From assembly GCA_050732635.1 (NCBI GenBank), contig JBOHRE010000001.1, positions 40,651-104,650 of the forward strand: 64,000 bases of DNA, given 5' to 3'. Made by a program: the position numbers and the translations under genes. Under the pieces are notes generated by a model that searched no databases, was not told the DNA's origin, and worked only from the letters and a program-made list of their open reading frames with translations. Each line of letters starts with the position of its first letter. Within the stretch, counting starts at the first letter, position 1. This DNA is from JBOHRE01 sp050732635. Its GTDB lineage: Bacteria; Gemmatimonadota; Gemmatimonadetes; Longimicrobiales; RSA9. Positions 8,165-17,599 of the stretch are shown here, piece after piece.

Positions 8165-11100
8165 ATGCCGGTCAAACGCTTTCGCCGGTGGGTCACTGCA
8201 TCGCAGGGTCGCGCGATCGCCGCGGGCATCGCCGCGATCGTGGTGGCGGTCGTGCTCATCATCGCCGTGGCCGTGACTCGCGACGACGCCGATCCAGCCA
8301 TCCCTGAAGACGCTCTGGAGGCGGACTCGCTGCTGATGGACCAGCCGGCACTCGAGCTGGAGGCGACGCGCGACGAGGTGGGTGGCTTCGAGCAACGCAT
8401 CGCCGAGCGGCTCGCAGCCCGGCCGGCGCCGACCGGCGAGCTCGGCCCGGTGCTACGCGTGCGTCTGGCCGACGTCGATTGGCGCGACCGGGCGGGCCGG
8501 CCGTTCCTGCTCGCCGATGTCGCCGTTGCGCGCATGGACCATGACGCGTTCAAGGCCGGCCGCGTGGTGTTGTCCGACGTGACGCTCGAGGCACCACGAG
8601 TCCTGCTCGTTCGCGAGACGCCGAACGCTCAGTGGAACTACATACCGGTGCTTGGCTTCGACAGGCCGCCTCGAGCGCCGCGCGCCGCCGATGAGTTGCG
8701 CGGCTCTGCCGAGACCGGCGTATTCGTGCGCGCGCTGACCATGCGCAATGGCCGGGTCGAGATCCGGCTGCCGACCGAACGCTATGTGTTCACGGATCTC
8801 GCTGGCCGGGTCCCCGCGATCGACCTGCCCTCGGGCAATCGGGCTGCCGAGATCCGCATAGCAGCGCTCGAGTCCACGCTGGAGGTGCCGGCGGAGGATC
8901 GCGTGCTGCCCTTTGCCATCGCTGACGCCCGCTTGCTGCTCCCGGGCGGACGCGTCGACTTCACGATCGGCGACGCCCGGCTCGCCGATACGCGCCTCGC
9001 CGCGCTCGAGGGCACCTGGGATCCGGATCTGCCGGGGCTCGGCCTGCGTGCAAGCGGCTTCGTCGAGCGCGTCGAGCTGGCCGACATCCGCTTCCTGTAC
9101 GCCGATCTCCCCGAAGAAGGCACGGCCAGCTTCGCCTGGCGCATCGAGCCCACGGCCGCAGGCAACGAGGTGACGGTCCGGGATCTGGCGTTGAGCTCCG
9201 GTCCGAACAGCGTTGCAGGCACCTTGGCATTCCGCTTCGGGGATGCTGGCTTCGCACTCGGGTCGCTCGATCTGCAGCTCGAGCCGCTGTCATTGGAGCT
9301 CGTCGAACGATTCCTCGATGAGCCGCTACCGTACACTGGCACGTTGCGCGGACGCGTCTATGGGGACGCGGCCGCGCTGCGCTTCGACCTGGCCGCCGCC
9401 GTGCGTGCGCGGGGCACGGATCAGGACCTACGCACCGACGTGACCGGCCTGGCCGCGCTGGACAACGGGGGGTTTCAGCTTCGCCGGCTGGAAGCGGATC
9501 TGCGGGACGCGCCGCTGGTTGCGCTGCGAGGGTTCCTGCCCGGCCTCCCCGTCGCCGGCACCATCACGGGTCGGGTGACGCTGCTCGGACCGCCTGGCGA
9601 GACGCCGCTGGATGTCGACGTCAGCCTCGAACTGGCCGGTGGCACCGCGGCTGTGCGTGGTACGCTCGATCTCACGGGTGCCGTCATCGTGTATGATTTG
9701 ACCGGCAGCCTCCTCGCGGTCGATCTGCAGCAGCTGGTGGAGCCGAGCGTGCCCCCGATCCTGCTCACCGCCGAGTTTGCGCTGGCGGGAAGCGGAACCG
9801 ATCCCGAGACCGCTGACGCGAGTCTTTCGCTCCGCGGCGATTTCGCCGGCTGGCAGACGGCGCCCGCTGACCATGTCGATCTGCGCGTTCGCCTCGCGGG
9901 CGGAATGCTGAACGTCGATACGCTGGACGCCGTCGTGGGCCCGCTCGCAGCCGAAGTGAACGGGGTTTGGGCGACGCGCGCCGATCGTGACGCCCCGGGA
10001 CTCTCCTACCGCGTTGCAGTGACGACCCTGGCGCCGCTGGCTCCGTATCTGCCCTTCATCCCGGAGGACGCGACGGCCGGTGGTGCCGTCGATCTCGCAG
10101 GCCAGCTCCGTGGCAGTCTACAGCGGCCACAGTTCGTCGGTGACATGCAGCTCCGCGAAGTGCGCTACGGTGATTGGGCGGTGGGTGCCGCCGAAGGGAG
10201 CTACGATGTCGCCCTCGGCGATAGCATCCCCGTGATTCATGTCGCGCTCGGCGCTCGCGGCATCGAGACGCCCACTGCCGGTGCCTTCGAGGCAGCATCG
10301 CTCGATGTGGCAGTGAGTCGCCCAACATTCAGCCTGGTGGGCCGCTTCGACAGAGTCATCGGCGGCGTCGGTGAAATCGAGCTCGAAGGACGCTTCCTTG
10401 ATGCCGGTGCGAACGAAGCCGTCGTGCGCCACCTGCTCGTCGACCTGGGCGAGGACCGTTGGTCGCTTGCCGAGCCGGCACTCGTCACTTGGGGTGGTGT
10501 GCCTGGCGTGGTGGTCGAGGATCTGTTGGTCGAGTCCACGACCGGCGATGGTGAGCTGGCTCTCGGCGGCACTGTTTGGCCACTCGCCGATGCGGACGTT
10601 CGCTTCCGCCTCCGCGACCTGCCTGCTGGCGAGCTGCAGCAGATGCTCGGGCAGGAGCCCGTGCTGAGCGGTCGCATCTGGGCGGAGGGGTCGATCGTCG
10701 GCGGCGAGGCTCCCGTTGTGCTCGCCGATTTCCGCGTCGCGAACGGCAGTCTGCAGACGGTCGCATTCGAGCTGCTCGAGGGCGCTGTCGAGTACCGTGA
10801 CACGCGCGCCGACCTCACGCTCGATGCTGTGCTGGCGCCGGGCGGCCGGCTCGTCGCGGACCTCCAGCTGCCCGTCCTGTTCCGACTCACCGACGATCCC
10901 TCTTTCGGCTGGGCCGAAGCCGGAGCCCTCGCTGGAACGATCGAGGCCGACTCGCTGCCGCTTCAGCTTCTGTCCAATCTGCTGCCGCAGGTGCGCGATC
11001 CGGAAGGTTCGGCCGCGGGACGTGTGGTCCTGGCCGGCAGCGCTGCCGCCCCCGAGTTCCAGGGTGCCCTGCAGCTGACCGGCGGCGCATTCACGTTGCC

Positions 11101-12379
11101 GGCGCTGCGCCAGCGCTATACCGGCATCGAGGGGACGCTCAGCCTTGCCGACGAACGCGTAAGTGTCGATGACATCGTGATCCGGAGCGACGGCACGGCT
11201 CGCCTCAGCGGATCGATCGTTTTCGAGCAGCTCGATCGACCCATCGCGGACCTCGAGGTCGTGCTCGAAGGCTTCCGGCCGCTGGGAGTCGGGGATGTGG
11301 ACCCGGCCGCAGTTTGGGGCACGCTGAGTGTGGACGGGCCGTTCAGCGCGCTCGTTCTCGGCGGCGACCTGCGCGTCGATGACGGCACCATCGAGGTGCC
11401 CGACTTCGGATCGGACCCGTTCAGTCAGGAGATGCGCGACTTCGTTGAGGCCGGCGGCGACGCGACCGCGGGGCTCGACGAGCCGGAGGGAGGCCTCGAT
11501 TACGACATCCGTGGCATGACCGTGCGTTTTGGCAGCGCGACCTGGTTCGTCGTCAACACGCCGGAGACCAGCGATGCGCGCGTTCAGCTAGGCGGTGAGC
11601 TGACGTTGTTCGGCTCCGGCGACGACCTGCGGATCTTCGGCACGCTCAGCGGCGAGCGCGGCACGTTCACGCTGACCGCCGGCCTGCTCGTGCGCCGGTT
11701 CGAGGTGCGCGAGGCGCAGATCCGCTTCTTTGGCGAGGCGGATCCCAACCCGCAGATCGATATCATCGCCTCGCGCACGATCTACACGGCCGCGGGCGAG
11801 GAGATCGAGGTGCTCGCCAACGTGACGGGCACGGCCAGTCGGCCGCGCCTCTCGCTGGCGACCGCTCAGGGCACACAGATCCCGGAGTCCGAGCTGCTCA
11901 GCTTCCTCCTGTTCGGCCAGCCGAGTGGCGCATTGGGTGGCGGCCTGACCGGCACCGAGCAGCTGCTCGAGAGCACTCTGCTCGGTGGTCTCGCCGACTG
12001 GTTCACACTCGGTCTGGAGGAAGCCTTCATCGAGGAGCTCGGGCTCGACTACTTCCAGCTTCGCTTCGCCCAACCCACGCTCGGCGGCATCGGCGGCATC
12101 TTCGAGCAGCCCATGCTCGTCTTTGGCAAGGAAGTGAGCAGCGACGTTTTCCTGCGTGTGACGACGGGACTCGGCGGGCTTCTCGGCGCCTCCGCATCCT
12201 TCGAGGACGCATTCGGCATCGCCATCGAGTGGCGCATTGATCGGGAATGGCGTCTCGAGGGCGGCATCGAGCCGACAGTGCGGCGGCGCCTCAGCCCTTT
12301 CGGTATCCGCCTCAACACGCCACTCTCCAATCCGGACATCCAGTGGTTCGTCGACCTGCGCCGGCGCTGGACGTATTGA
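8165..12379 (+). CDS. tamB: Translocation and assembly module protein TamB
   Basis: Very large (1404 aa) AsmA/TamB-type protein. One N-terminal membrane anchor (about residues 18-40) is followed by long repetitive beta-strand sequence rich in Asp, Leu and Gly, ending in the conserved TamB C-terminal domain (about the last 350 residues, containing GTLSGERGTFTL and SELLSFLLFGQPSG). Such proteins span the periplasm, shield lipid or unfolded beta strands, and work with TamA in outer membrane protein insertion or phospholipid transport. It starts 2 nt after the tamA stop, so the pair is one operon. Length is within the family's usual range. Confidence 0.93.
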   Translation: MPVKRFRRWVTASQGRAIAAGIAAIVVAVVLIIAVAVTRDDADPAIPEDALEADSLLMDQPALELEATRDEVGGFEQRIAERLAARPAPTGELGPVLRVRLADVDWRDRAGRPFLLADVAVARMDHDAFKAGRVVLSDVTLEAPRVLLVRETPNAQWNYIPVLGFDRPPRAPRAADELRGSAETGVFVRALTMRNGRVEIRLPTERYVFTDLAGRVPAIDLPSGNRAAEIRIAALESTLEVPAEDRVLPFAIADARLLLPGGRVDFTIGDARLADTRLAALEGTWDPDLPGLGLRASGFVERVELADIRFLYADLPEEGTASFAWRIEPTAAGNEVTVRDLALSSGPNSVAGTLAFRFGDAGFALGSLDLQLEPLSLELVERFLDEPLPYTGTLRGRVYGDAAALRFDLAAAVRARGTDQDLRTDVTGLAALDNGGFQLRRLEADLRDAPLVALRGFLPGLPVAGTITGRVTLLGPPGETPLDVDVSLELAGGTAAVRGTLDLTGAVIVYDLTGSLLAVDLQQLVEPSVPPILLTAEFALAGSGTDPETADASLSLRGDFAGWQTAPADHVDLRVRLAGGMLNVDTLDAVVGPLAAEVNGVWATRADRDAPGLSYRVAVTTLAPLAPYLPFIPEDATAGGAVDLAGQLRGSLQRPQFVGDMQLREVRYGDWAVGAAEGSYDVALGDSIPVIHVALGARGIETPTAGAFEAASLDVAVSRPTFSLVGRFDRVIGGVGEIELEGRFLDAGANEAVVRHLLVDLGEDRWSLAEPALVTWGGVPGVVVEDLLVESTTGDGELALGGTVWPLADADVRFRLRDLPAGELQQMLGQEPVLSGRIWAEGSIVGGEAPVVLADFRVANGSLQTVAFELLEGAVEYRDTRADLTLDAVLAPGGRLVADLQLPVLFRLTDDPSFGWAEAGALAGTIEADSLPLQLLSNLLPQVRDPEGSAAGRVVLAGSAAAPEFQGALQLTGGAFTLPALRQRYTGIEGTLSLADERVSVDDIVIRSDGTARLSGSIVFEQLDRPIADLEVVLEGFRPLGVGDVDPAAVWGTLSVDGPFSALVLGGDLRVDDGTIEVPDFGSDPFSQEMRDFVEAGGDATAGLDEPEGGLDYDIRGMTVRFGSATWFVVNTPETSDARVQLGGELTLFGSGDDLRIFGTLSGERGTFTLTAGLLVRRFEVREAQIRFFGEADPNPQIDIIASRTIYTAAGEEIEVLANVTGTASRPRLSLATAQGTQIPESELLSFLLFGQPSGALGGGLTGTEQLLESTLLGGLADWFTLGLEEAFIEELGLDYFQLRFAQPTLGGIGGIFEQPMLVFGKEVSSDVFLRVTTGLGGLLGASASFEDAFGIAIEWRIDREWRLEGGIEPTVRRRLSPFGIRLNTPLSNPDIQWFVDLRRRWTY

Positions 12380-12397
12380 CCCTTCGGCAGGGCCCGC

Positions 12398-14140
12398 ATG
12401 ATCGTCGCACTCGCTTCGCTGCTCCTCCAGACCGCCGCCATGGCGGGGCCACACGCCGACTCGCTCGTGCGCGAAGCACGCCGCTTCGAGCGCGTGTACG
12501 AGCGCAGCGTCCGTTGGCACGCCCCACTCAGCCGACGCGGCGTCGCGCGCGACGGGTGCGATGAGATCGTCGGCCGCTTCTGTTTGTTCTTCGATGGCGA
12601 CGATGACGAATCCCCGATCCAGCCCGAGCCCATCGCGATCACCGGTGCTCGCCGCGCCGCCGTGAATGCGCTGCGGCGAGCCTTCGGCGCCGCACCGGAG
12701 CACTCCGCCGTGGCGGCAGCACTCGTCCGCTACCTCGTCGAGGACCAGCGCGGCGCAGAGGCCGCCGCGGCGGCCCGCGCCTACATCTGGGCCAGCGCCG
12801 ACACCGCATTCGGATCGATGCTGCTCGGCTTCGCGCTGCACGCGGCGGGTGACATTGTGGCAGCCGACTCGGCGTTTACTCGTGCACTCGCGCTCATGCC
12901 ACCGGACACAGTCCGGGCGATTGACGATGTGTCCTACCTGCTCGAACGTGACGAGCGCAGCCGCTATCGCGCCCTGAGCGACGCCGATCGCGCCGCCTAT
13001 GAACGGCGACTGTGGCACCTCGCCGACCCACTCCAGATGCTGCCGGGCAACGCCGCACGCACCGAGCACTACGCGCGGGCCGTATGGATCCGCCTGCTGC
13101 CCGAGGCGCCCTGGGTGCGCGGTATGATCTCCTGGCGCGCCGATCTCGCCGAGCTCACCGTGCGCTACGGCGTGCCGATCTCCAGAGAACGCATCGCCGG
13201 CAGCTTTCGGGCCGACCTCGATCTGCTGGAACGCTACGACACGGCGCAGGTGACGCTGGTGCCGGCCGCCTTGCTTGGCGGCCAGGCGCTGAGCACGCCG
13301 GATCCCGGTGAACCGAGCCCGCTCGATCCGCCGCACCCGCGATCCGGACAGTCCCCCACCGACGTGCGTCGCCTGCTCTGGCTGCCGCACCAGCTCACTC
13401 GCTTCCCTGGTGCGCGCGGCGATCGTACCGTCGTGCGCGTCGATGCGGCGATGGCCCTCGATTCGCTCGCGCGCGATGCCGATAGCATCCGCGTGGCCCT
13501 CTTTGTCCTCGACTCCGCCTCACTCCGCATCGTTGCCGAGTCCCAACGAGGAGTCGCAGTCCGGGCGGACACGACGGCTTTTGCCCTCGAAGCAGAGGTC
13601 GGCCCCGGGAGCTACGTCTATCGCGTCGAAGCCTTCGAGCCCGAAAGCCGCCTCGCGACTCGTGCGCTGCATTCTCTGGCGATCGTATCGCCGCTCCCGC
13701 CGATCGCGCTTTCCGATCCGCTGATCGCACGACCCTTCGCTGGCTCCGCCGTGCCTGCGCAGCGACGCGATCCAGCGTTGCGGCCGCGCGTGGAGTTGAT
13801 CCTCGAAGCCGGCGCGTCGATCGGACTGTATGCCGAGCTCGTGAACCGGAGTGTACCGGCAGCCCACGCGATCGAGCTCTCCATCGCACGCGAATCGGCC
13901 CACAGCCTGCCCGGCCGCGCCGTGCGTTGGATCGGTCGAGCCCTCGGCCTGGGCGCTGCCGACGCCGCACCGATCATCCGCTGGGAGGCCGCCGTGGACC
14001 GCCCACGCATGCCGCTCGCCGTGGATCTGGCCTTGCGCGATCTGGACGCCGGCCTCTACCGCATCACCCTGCGCGTCGGCGACGGGACGAGCACGCTGGC
14101 CGAAACCTCGCGCATCGTTCGCATTGCGCAACGGCGCTGA
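12398..14140 (+). CDS. Secreted GWxTD-type/TPR protein
   Basis: A 580-residue exported protein with a signal peptide at residues 1-16 (MIVALASLLLQTAAMA). The N-terminal third is Ala-rich and helical, with TPR character. The middle has YERRLWHLADPLQMLPGN and, 40 residues on, SWRADLAELTVRYGVPI; this arrangement resembles the GWxTD domain (GWxTDRGxxYIxYGxPD) but lacks the exact motif. The C-terminal half is beta-rich. GWxTD proteins are common in Gemmatimonadota and Acidobacteriota and have no settled function. It follows tamB by 18 nt and is probably the last gene of that operon, converging with the beta-barrel gene 13 nt away. Confidence 0.6.
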   Translation: MIVALASLLLQTAAMAGPHADSLVREARRFERVYERSVRWHAPLSRRGVARDGCDEIVGRFCLFFDGDDDESPIQPEPIAITGARRAAVNALRRAFGAAPEHSAVAAALVRYLVEDQRGAEAAAAARAYIWASADTAFGSMLLGFALHAAGDIVAADSAFTRALALMPPDTVRAIDDVSYLLERDERSRYRALSDADRAAYERRLWHLADPLQMLPGNAARTEHYARAVWIRLLPEAPWVRGMISWRADLAELTVRYGVPISRERIAGSFRADLDLLERYDTAQVTLVPAALLGGQALSTPDPGEPSPLDPPHPRSGQSPTDVRRLLWLPHQLTRFPGARGDRTVVRVDAAMALDSLARDADSIRVALFVLDSASLRIVAESQRGVAVRADTTAFALEAEVGPGSYVYRVEAFEPESRLATRALHSLAIVSPLPPIALSDPLIARPFAGSAVPAQRRDPALRPRVELILEAGASIGLYAELVNRSVPAAHAIELSIARESAHSLPGRAVRWIGRALGLGAADAAPIIRWEAAVDRPRMPLAVDLALRDLDAGLYRITLRVGDGTSTLAETSRIVRIAQRR

Positions 14141-14153
14141 ACCGATCCCTCGA

Positions 14154-14948
14154 TCAGCGTCCGAGGTGCAGCGTGAAGCCAGCAACCAACCTGACGATGT
14201 TGGTATACGCCATCGGCTCGAGCCGGGTCGGGTCGGTGCTCGGCCGCATGCCTGTGAGCTGCACCACGATGAGGTCCGACTCGATCGTCTCATCGGCGAC
14301 CGGCCGGAGCGGTGTCCTCGACAGGTGGTCGCTCAGCTCGAAGAAGAGCGATACGCCCGCTGCCTCGAGCGGAACCGTCGCGCCGACACCGAACACGGCC
14401 GCCGGTTCCGTCTGCCGGCCTTGCTCGAGCCCGCCGCGCCCGCCGTTCTGCGGCTGCGGTGCATTCCCGAACGAATAGGACGCCACGCCTGCGCCCAGGA
14501 GCGCATAGGCGCGAACGCGGCTCCGTTGCAGTGGCAGGCTGAAGACGGCCGCGAGGTCGGCCACCACGATGTCGAGATCGTTGAACGCGCCGGCCGAGGC
14601 ATGGTGATCCGAGCCGTCGATCTCGCGCCAGTCGGCCGGATCCATGCGCACTTCGAGGCGGGATGGCGCATAGCCGAGCTGAACGCGCGCGCCCCAGGCC
14701 TCGTTCAGCCAGAATGCTGCGGCACCGCCGAAGACCGCCGTGGCCTCAGCGGCCAGCCTGCCACCGTAACGGCGTGCATCCGGCGCTGCCGCATCGGACC
14801 CGGCCGGCAGGATCCAGACGCCCTGGAAGCCACTCGACAGCAGCCCGCCGGAATACAGGGTGAGCGCAGGCGCCGGCCGTTGGGCCGCCAACGGACCGGC
14901 CACCAGAGCACTGCCCAGCAGCCAGGCGATCGCCAGCCTGCTCATCAT
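14154..14948 (-). CDS. Outer membrane beta-barrel protein (OmpA/OmpW-like size)
   Basis: A 264-residue exported protein. The signal peptide MMSRLAIAWLLGSALVAGPLAAQ ends at about residue 23, then amphipathic strands alternate and the protein ends in a hydrophobic strand (RLVAGFTLHLGR). It looks like an 8-10-strand barrel of the kind annotated 'outer membrane beta-barrel protein'; ligand and role are unknown. The start is one of two adjacent ATG codons (14948 or 14945), with AGAGAGG 5-8 nt upstream. It is divergent from the uracil-DNA glycosylase gene, with only about 60 bp between the chosen start codons. Confidence 0.7.
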   Translation of the reverse strand: MMSRLAIAWLLGSALVAGPLAAQRPAPALTLYSGGLLSSGFQGVWILPAGSDAAAPDARRYGGRLAAEATAVFGGAAAFWLNEAWGARVQLGYAPSRLEVRMDPADWREIDGSDHHASAGAFNDLDIVVADLAAVFSLPLQRSRVRAYALLGAGVASYSFGNAPQPQNGGRGGLEQGRQTEPAAVFGVGATVPLEAAGVSLFFELSDHLSRTPLRPVADETIESDLIVVQLTGMRPSTDPTRLEPMAYTNIVRLVAGFTLHLGR

Positions 14949-15009
14949 GACGGCCTCTCTTTCGCAGAGGCAGCCCAGCGCAATTGACGTTCCAGCCACC
15001 GACGGAGCG

Positions 15010-15666
15010 ATGCCCGTGGCGAAGCCTGTACCAAACGAGCGCGACTGCTGGCGTGGCCGGGACTCCACGGCACCCTACGTCCCGGGGATACCGGAGTCGG
15101 TCCCACGGGTGCGCTCGCTGCCTGCGTTGTTCGCGGAGATGGCCTGCTGCACGCGGTGTGAGCTGGCACGCGGCCGCACTCGGGTCGTGCCTGGCGTCGG
15201 GCCCGTCCCGGCCGATCTCATGTTGATCGGCGAGGCTCCCGGCGCCCGCGAGGACCGCGAGGGTCAGCCGTTCGTCGGAGCCGCGGGGCGTTTGCTCGAC
15301 GGATTGTTGGAACACGCCGGCCTCGAGCGCCCCGACGTCTTCATCACCAACATCGTCGCCTGCCGTCCTCCGGGTAACCGGACGCCTCGCGCGAAGGAGG
15401 CGGCCGCCCATGCGCCCTGGCTGGAGGCGCAGATTCGCCTGGTAAGACCGCGCGCCCTATGCGCGCTGGGCCGCATCGCGCTGACCTATTTCCTGCCGAA
15501 GGCGAAGATCACCGAGCTGCGAGGTCGCCCGTTGGGCATCGAACGAGACAGTGTGACGCTTCCGCTCCTCGCCACGTTCCACCCTGCCGCTGCCTTGCGC
15601 CGACGCGAGCTACTACCCTTGCTGGAGCAGGATTTCGCCGCACTCGCTGAACTGCTGGCGCGCTGA
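15010..15666 (+). CDS. Type-4 uracil-DNA glycosylase with a Cys-to-His cluster ligand
   Basis: Family 4 iron-sulfur uracil-DNA glycosylase, which excises uracil from deaminated DNA to start base excision repair. From the ATG at 15010 it has 218 residues: GEAPGAREDREGQPFVG (residues 74-90) is the catalytic motif, NIVACRPPGNR follows (114-124), and FHPAA (190-194) is the late motif. Cluster ligands in the family are four cysteines; here Cys47, Cys50 and Cys118 are present, but the fourth position is His134 (in EAAAHAPW), at exactly the normal 16-residue spacing from Cys118. The earlier in-frame ATG at 14947 overlaps the divergent gene and adds unconserved sequence; GGAG lies just before the 15010 ATG. 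Confidence 0.88.
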   Translation: MPVAKPVPNERDCWRGRDSTAPYVPGIPESVPRVRSLPALFAEMACCTRCELARGRTRVVPGVGPVPADLMLIGEAPGAREDREGQPFVGAAGRLLDGLLEHAGLERPDVFITNIVACRPPGNRTPRAKEAAAHAPWLEAQIRLVRPRALCALGRIALTYFLPKAKITELRGRPLGIERDSVTLPLLATFHPAAALRRRELLPLLEQDFAALAELLAR

Positions 15667-15697
15667 GCGCGCCGCGACCGCAGTGCCGGCTGCGTCG

Positions 15698-16531
15698 TCA
15701 GCCTGTGGCCGTGGCCGCGGCCGGAAGCGGCCGGCGACGTGCCGCCCAGCGCCAGAGCCAGATGCCCGCGACGACCACGAGCACGCTCATGATCTGCGAT
15801 GTCGACAGGCCCAGGCCGATGCGGTCGGTCTTCGCCCGGACGATCTCCACGAAGAAGCGTAACGTTCCCGCACCGATCATGTAGAGCGCGAACAGGCGCC
15901 CGGCTGCCAGCGGCCGACTGGAGATCCGCCACAGCACGGTGAACAGCAGGAGCGCACCAGCGGCCTCGTAGAGTTGCGTCGGATGCACGGCCAGAATCGC
16001 GGAGTCCGGAACGTCCGGCGGGATGTCGGCGCCGGCCTGCCGCAGGTAGCCCGCCGTGCTGGGCGGGGCACCGTTCGGAAATGCCACGCCGACGGCGCTA
16101 TCGGTTGGCAGGCCGTAGTCATCACCGACGAGGAAGCAACCGATCCGCCCGAGCGCTTGCGCCAGCGCCAGACCGGGGGCCACCGCATCGAACGCGGTCG
16201 GTCTCGACAGCTGATGTCGGCGAACCTGCCACAGGTAGGCCAGGGCCCCGCCAATGAATCCGCCGTACCATACCAGCCCGGCCCGGCTCGTCAGCTCGCC
16301 CACCGGGTCGGCGATCACGTCGGACCAGTGCAGGCCCAGGTAGTAGAGCTTCGCGCCGACCACGCCGCCCAGCGCCACCCAGCCGACACAATCCCACGCG
16401 AATTCCGCCGGCAACCCGTGCCGGCGTAGCTGAATCGAGAGCGTCCATGCGGCGGCGATGAACGCGAGGAACATCATCGCGCCGAAGCTGGTTACGGCGA
16501 CGCCGCCGATCTCGAACAGAACTGGATACAC
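15698..16531 (-). CDS. lgt: Prolipoprotein diacylglyceryl transferase Lgt
   Basis: Inner membrane enzyme that adds diacylglycerol from phosphatidylglycerol to the lipobox cysteine of prolipoproteins. It has 277 aa with about seven membrane segments, VHPTQLYEA near residue 190, and the Lgt signature region GRIGCFLVGDDYGLPTD. In that signature the family's Asn after GR-x-G is Cys, a variant also seen in other Lgt proteins. It is the last gene of the minus-strand ccm operon, 1 nt after ccmH, and converges with the uracil-DNA glycosylase gene. Its clients would include the LemA protein and the TPR lipoprotein of this window. Confidence 0.93.
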   Translation of the reverse strand: MYPVLFEIGGVAVTSFGAMMFLAFIAAAWTLSIQLRRHGLPAEFAWDCVGWVALGGVVGAKLYYLGLHWSDVIADPVGELTSRAGLVWYGGFIGGALAYLWQVRRHQLSRPTAFDAVAPGLALAQALGRIGCFLVGDDYGLPTDSAVGVAFPNGAPPSTAGYLRQAGADIPPDVPDSAILAVHPTQLYEAAGALLLFTVLWRISSRPLAAGRLFALYMIGAGTLRFFVEIVRAKTDRIGLGLSTSQIMSVLVVVAGIWLWRWAARRRPLPAAATATG

Positions 16532-16532
16532 G

Positions 16533-16988
16533 TCAATCTCCGTGCGGGTGAGCAGCTCGACGTGCGGGGTCCGTAGTGGTTGGCCCGGTCCAACGGCGCA
16601 CGGCTGCCACGATCACGACCGCGCCAAACAGCAGCGCCGCGATCGGCGCCAGGTATACCGTGAGATTGAAGCCGCGCGGCTGTGGCTCCAGCAGCACCCA
16701 CTCACCGTACCTCTCGACGAAGTACGATTTCACCTCGTCCTCGCTGCGTCCGGCCGCGAGCTGATTGCGCACCACGTCGCGCATCTGCTGCGCCAGCTCG
16801 GTCGGTGAGTCCTCGATCGACAAGCCCTGGCAAACCGGGCAGCGGAGCTGCGACGCCACCTCGGCGGTGCGCGCCTCGAGGCGCCCGTTCGCGGGCGACG
16901 TCGCCCCGGCACCGCCTTGGCCTGCCACTGGCGCCGCGGCGACCGCCATGATCATGAGCGCCGCAAGACCGAGGCGGGCGCTCCTCAC
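16533..16988 (-). CDS. ccmH: Cytochrome c maturation protein CcmH
   Basis: Thioredoxin-like apocytochrome reductase subunit of System I. The exported N-terminus (hydrophobic core LGLAALMIMAVAAA) is followed by the redox motif LRCPVCQGLSIEDS, the conserved helical domain (QMRDVVRNQLAAGRSEDEV...FVERYGEWVLL) and a C-terminal membrane anchor at about residues 117-139. The GTG at 16988 is chosen because it overlaps the ccmG stop as GTGA; it gives 151 aa, normal for CcmH without a CcmI fusion. No separate ccmI is seen next to it. Confidence 0.9.
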   Translation of the reverse strand: MRSARLGLAALMIMAVAAAPVAGQGGAGATSPANGRLEARTAEVASQLRCPVCQGLSIEDSPTELAQQMRDVVRNQLAAGRSEDEVKSYFVERYGEWVLLEPQPRGFNLTVYLAPIAALLFGAVVIVAAVRRWTGPTTTDPARRAAHPHGD

Positions 16989-17599
16989 CGCTGCGCCTCT
17001 GACAGTCCGCTCGCCGGCCCCGCCGGCCGGCCCCCTACGGCGTTGCGCCGTTCGACGAGCAACGAGTCCACGATGCTGACGATCAGGCGCGCACTGACCG
17101 GTCCCCACTGGTGATGTGCGACCCGGCCATCCGCGCCGATGAAGAAGGTTTCGGGTACGCCCGTCAGCCCATACTCGATCGCCGTGCGTCCACCCGGATC
17201 CAGCAGTGTGGGATACGTCTGCCCGCCCATCGCTTCGATCCACGCCCGCGCCTTCTCCGGCGTATCGTTGTACAGAATGCCATAGAAGCGAACCGGACGC
17301 TCGCGGTAGGCCAGCGCAGCATCGGACAGCGGCCGATGCTCGTAGCGGCACTCCGCGCACCAGGACGCCCAGTAGTTGATGACCACGACGTCACCGCCGT
17401 GCCCGGCGAGCCGCACCGTATCGCCGCCGTTCCCCGATCCGCTCGGACCGGAATCCATGATCTCCAACGCGAAGGCAGGAGCTACCCGGCCCGGCAGCGT
17501 CGAGGGCACGCGTCGCGGGTCGCGCCCCATGCCGAACCACAGCAGGAGCAGCAGCGGCACCGAGACCGCCACAGCGACGACCGACCGCCCCCAGTTCAT
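16985..17599 (-). CDS. ccmG: Thiol:disulfide interchange protein CcmG/DsbE
   Basis: Periplasmic membrane-anchored thioredoxin that keeps apocytochrome c haem-binding cysteines reduced. The N-terminal anchor is at residues 7-24, followed by a thioredoxin fold with active site WASWCAEC and the cis-proline loop GVPETFFI typical of TlpA/DsbE. Its ATG at 17599 overlaps the ccmF stop (ATGA), and its stop overlaps the ccmH GTG. 204 aa. The Ala-Glu between the cysteines differs from the more usual Gly/Val-Pro pairs but is tolerated in this family. Confidence 0.92.
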   Translation of the reverse strand: MNWGRSVVAVAVSVPLLLLLWFGMGRDPRRVPSTLPGRVAPAFALEIMDSGPSGSGNGGDTVRLAGHGGDVVVINYWASWCAECRYEHRPLSDAALAYRERPVRFYGILYNDTPEKARAWIEAMGGQTYPTLLDPGGRTAIEYGLTGVPETFFIGADGRVAHHQWGPVSARLIVSIVDSLLVERRNAVGGRPAGPASGLSEAQR

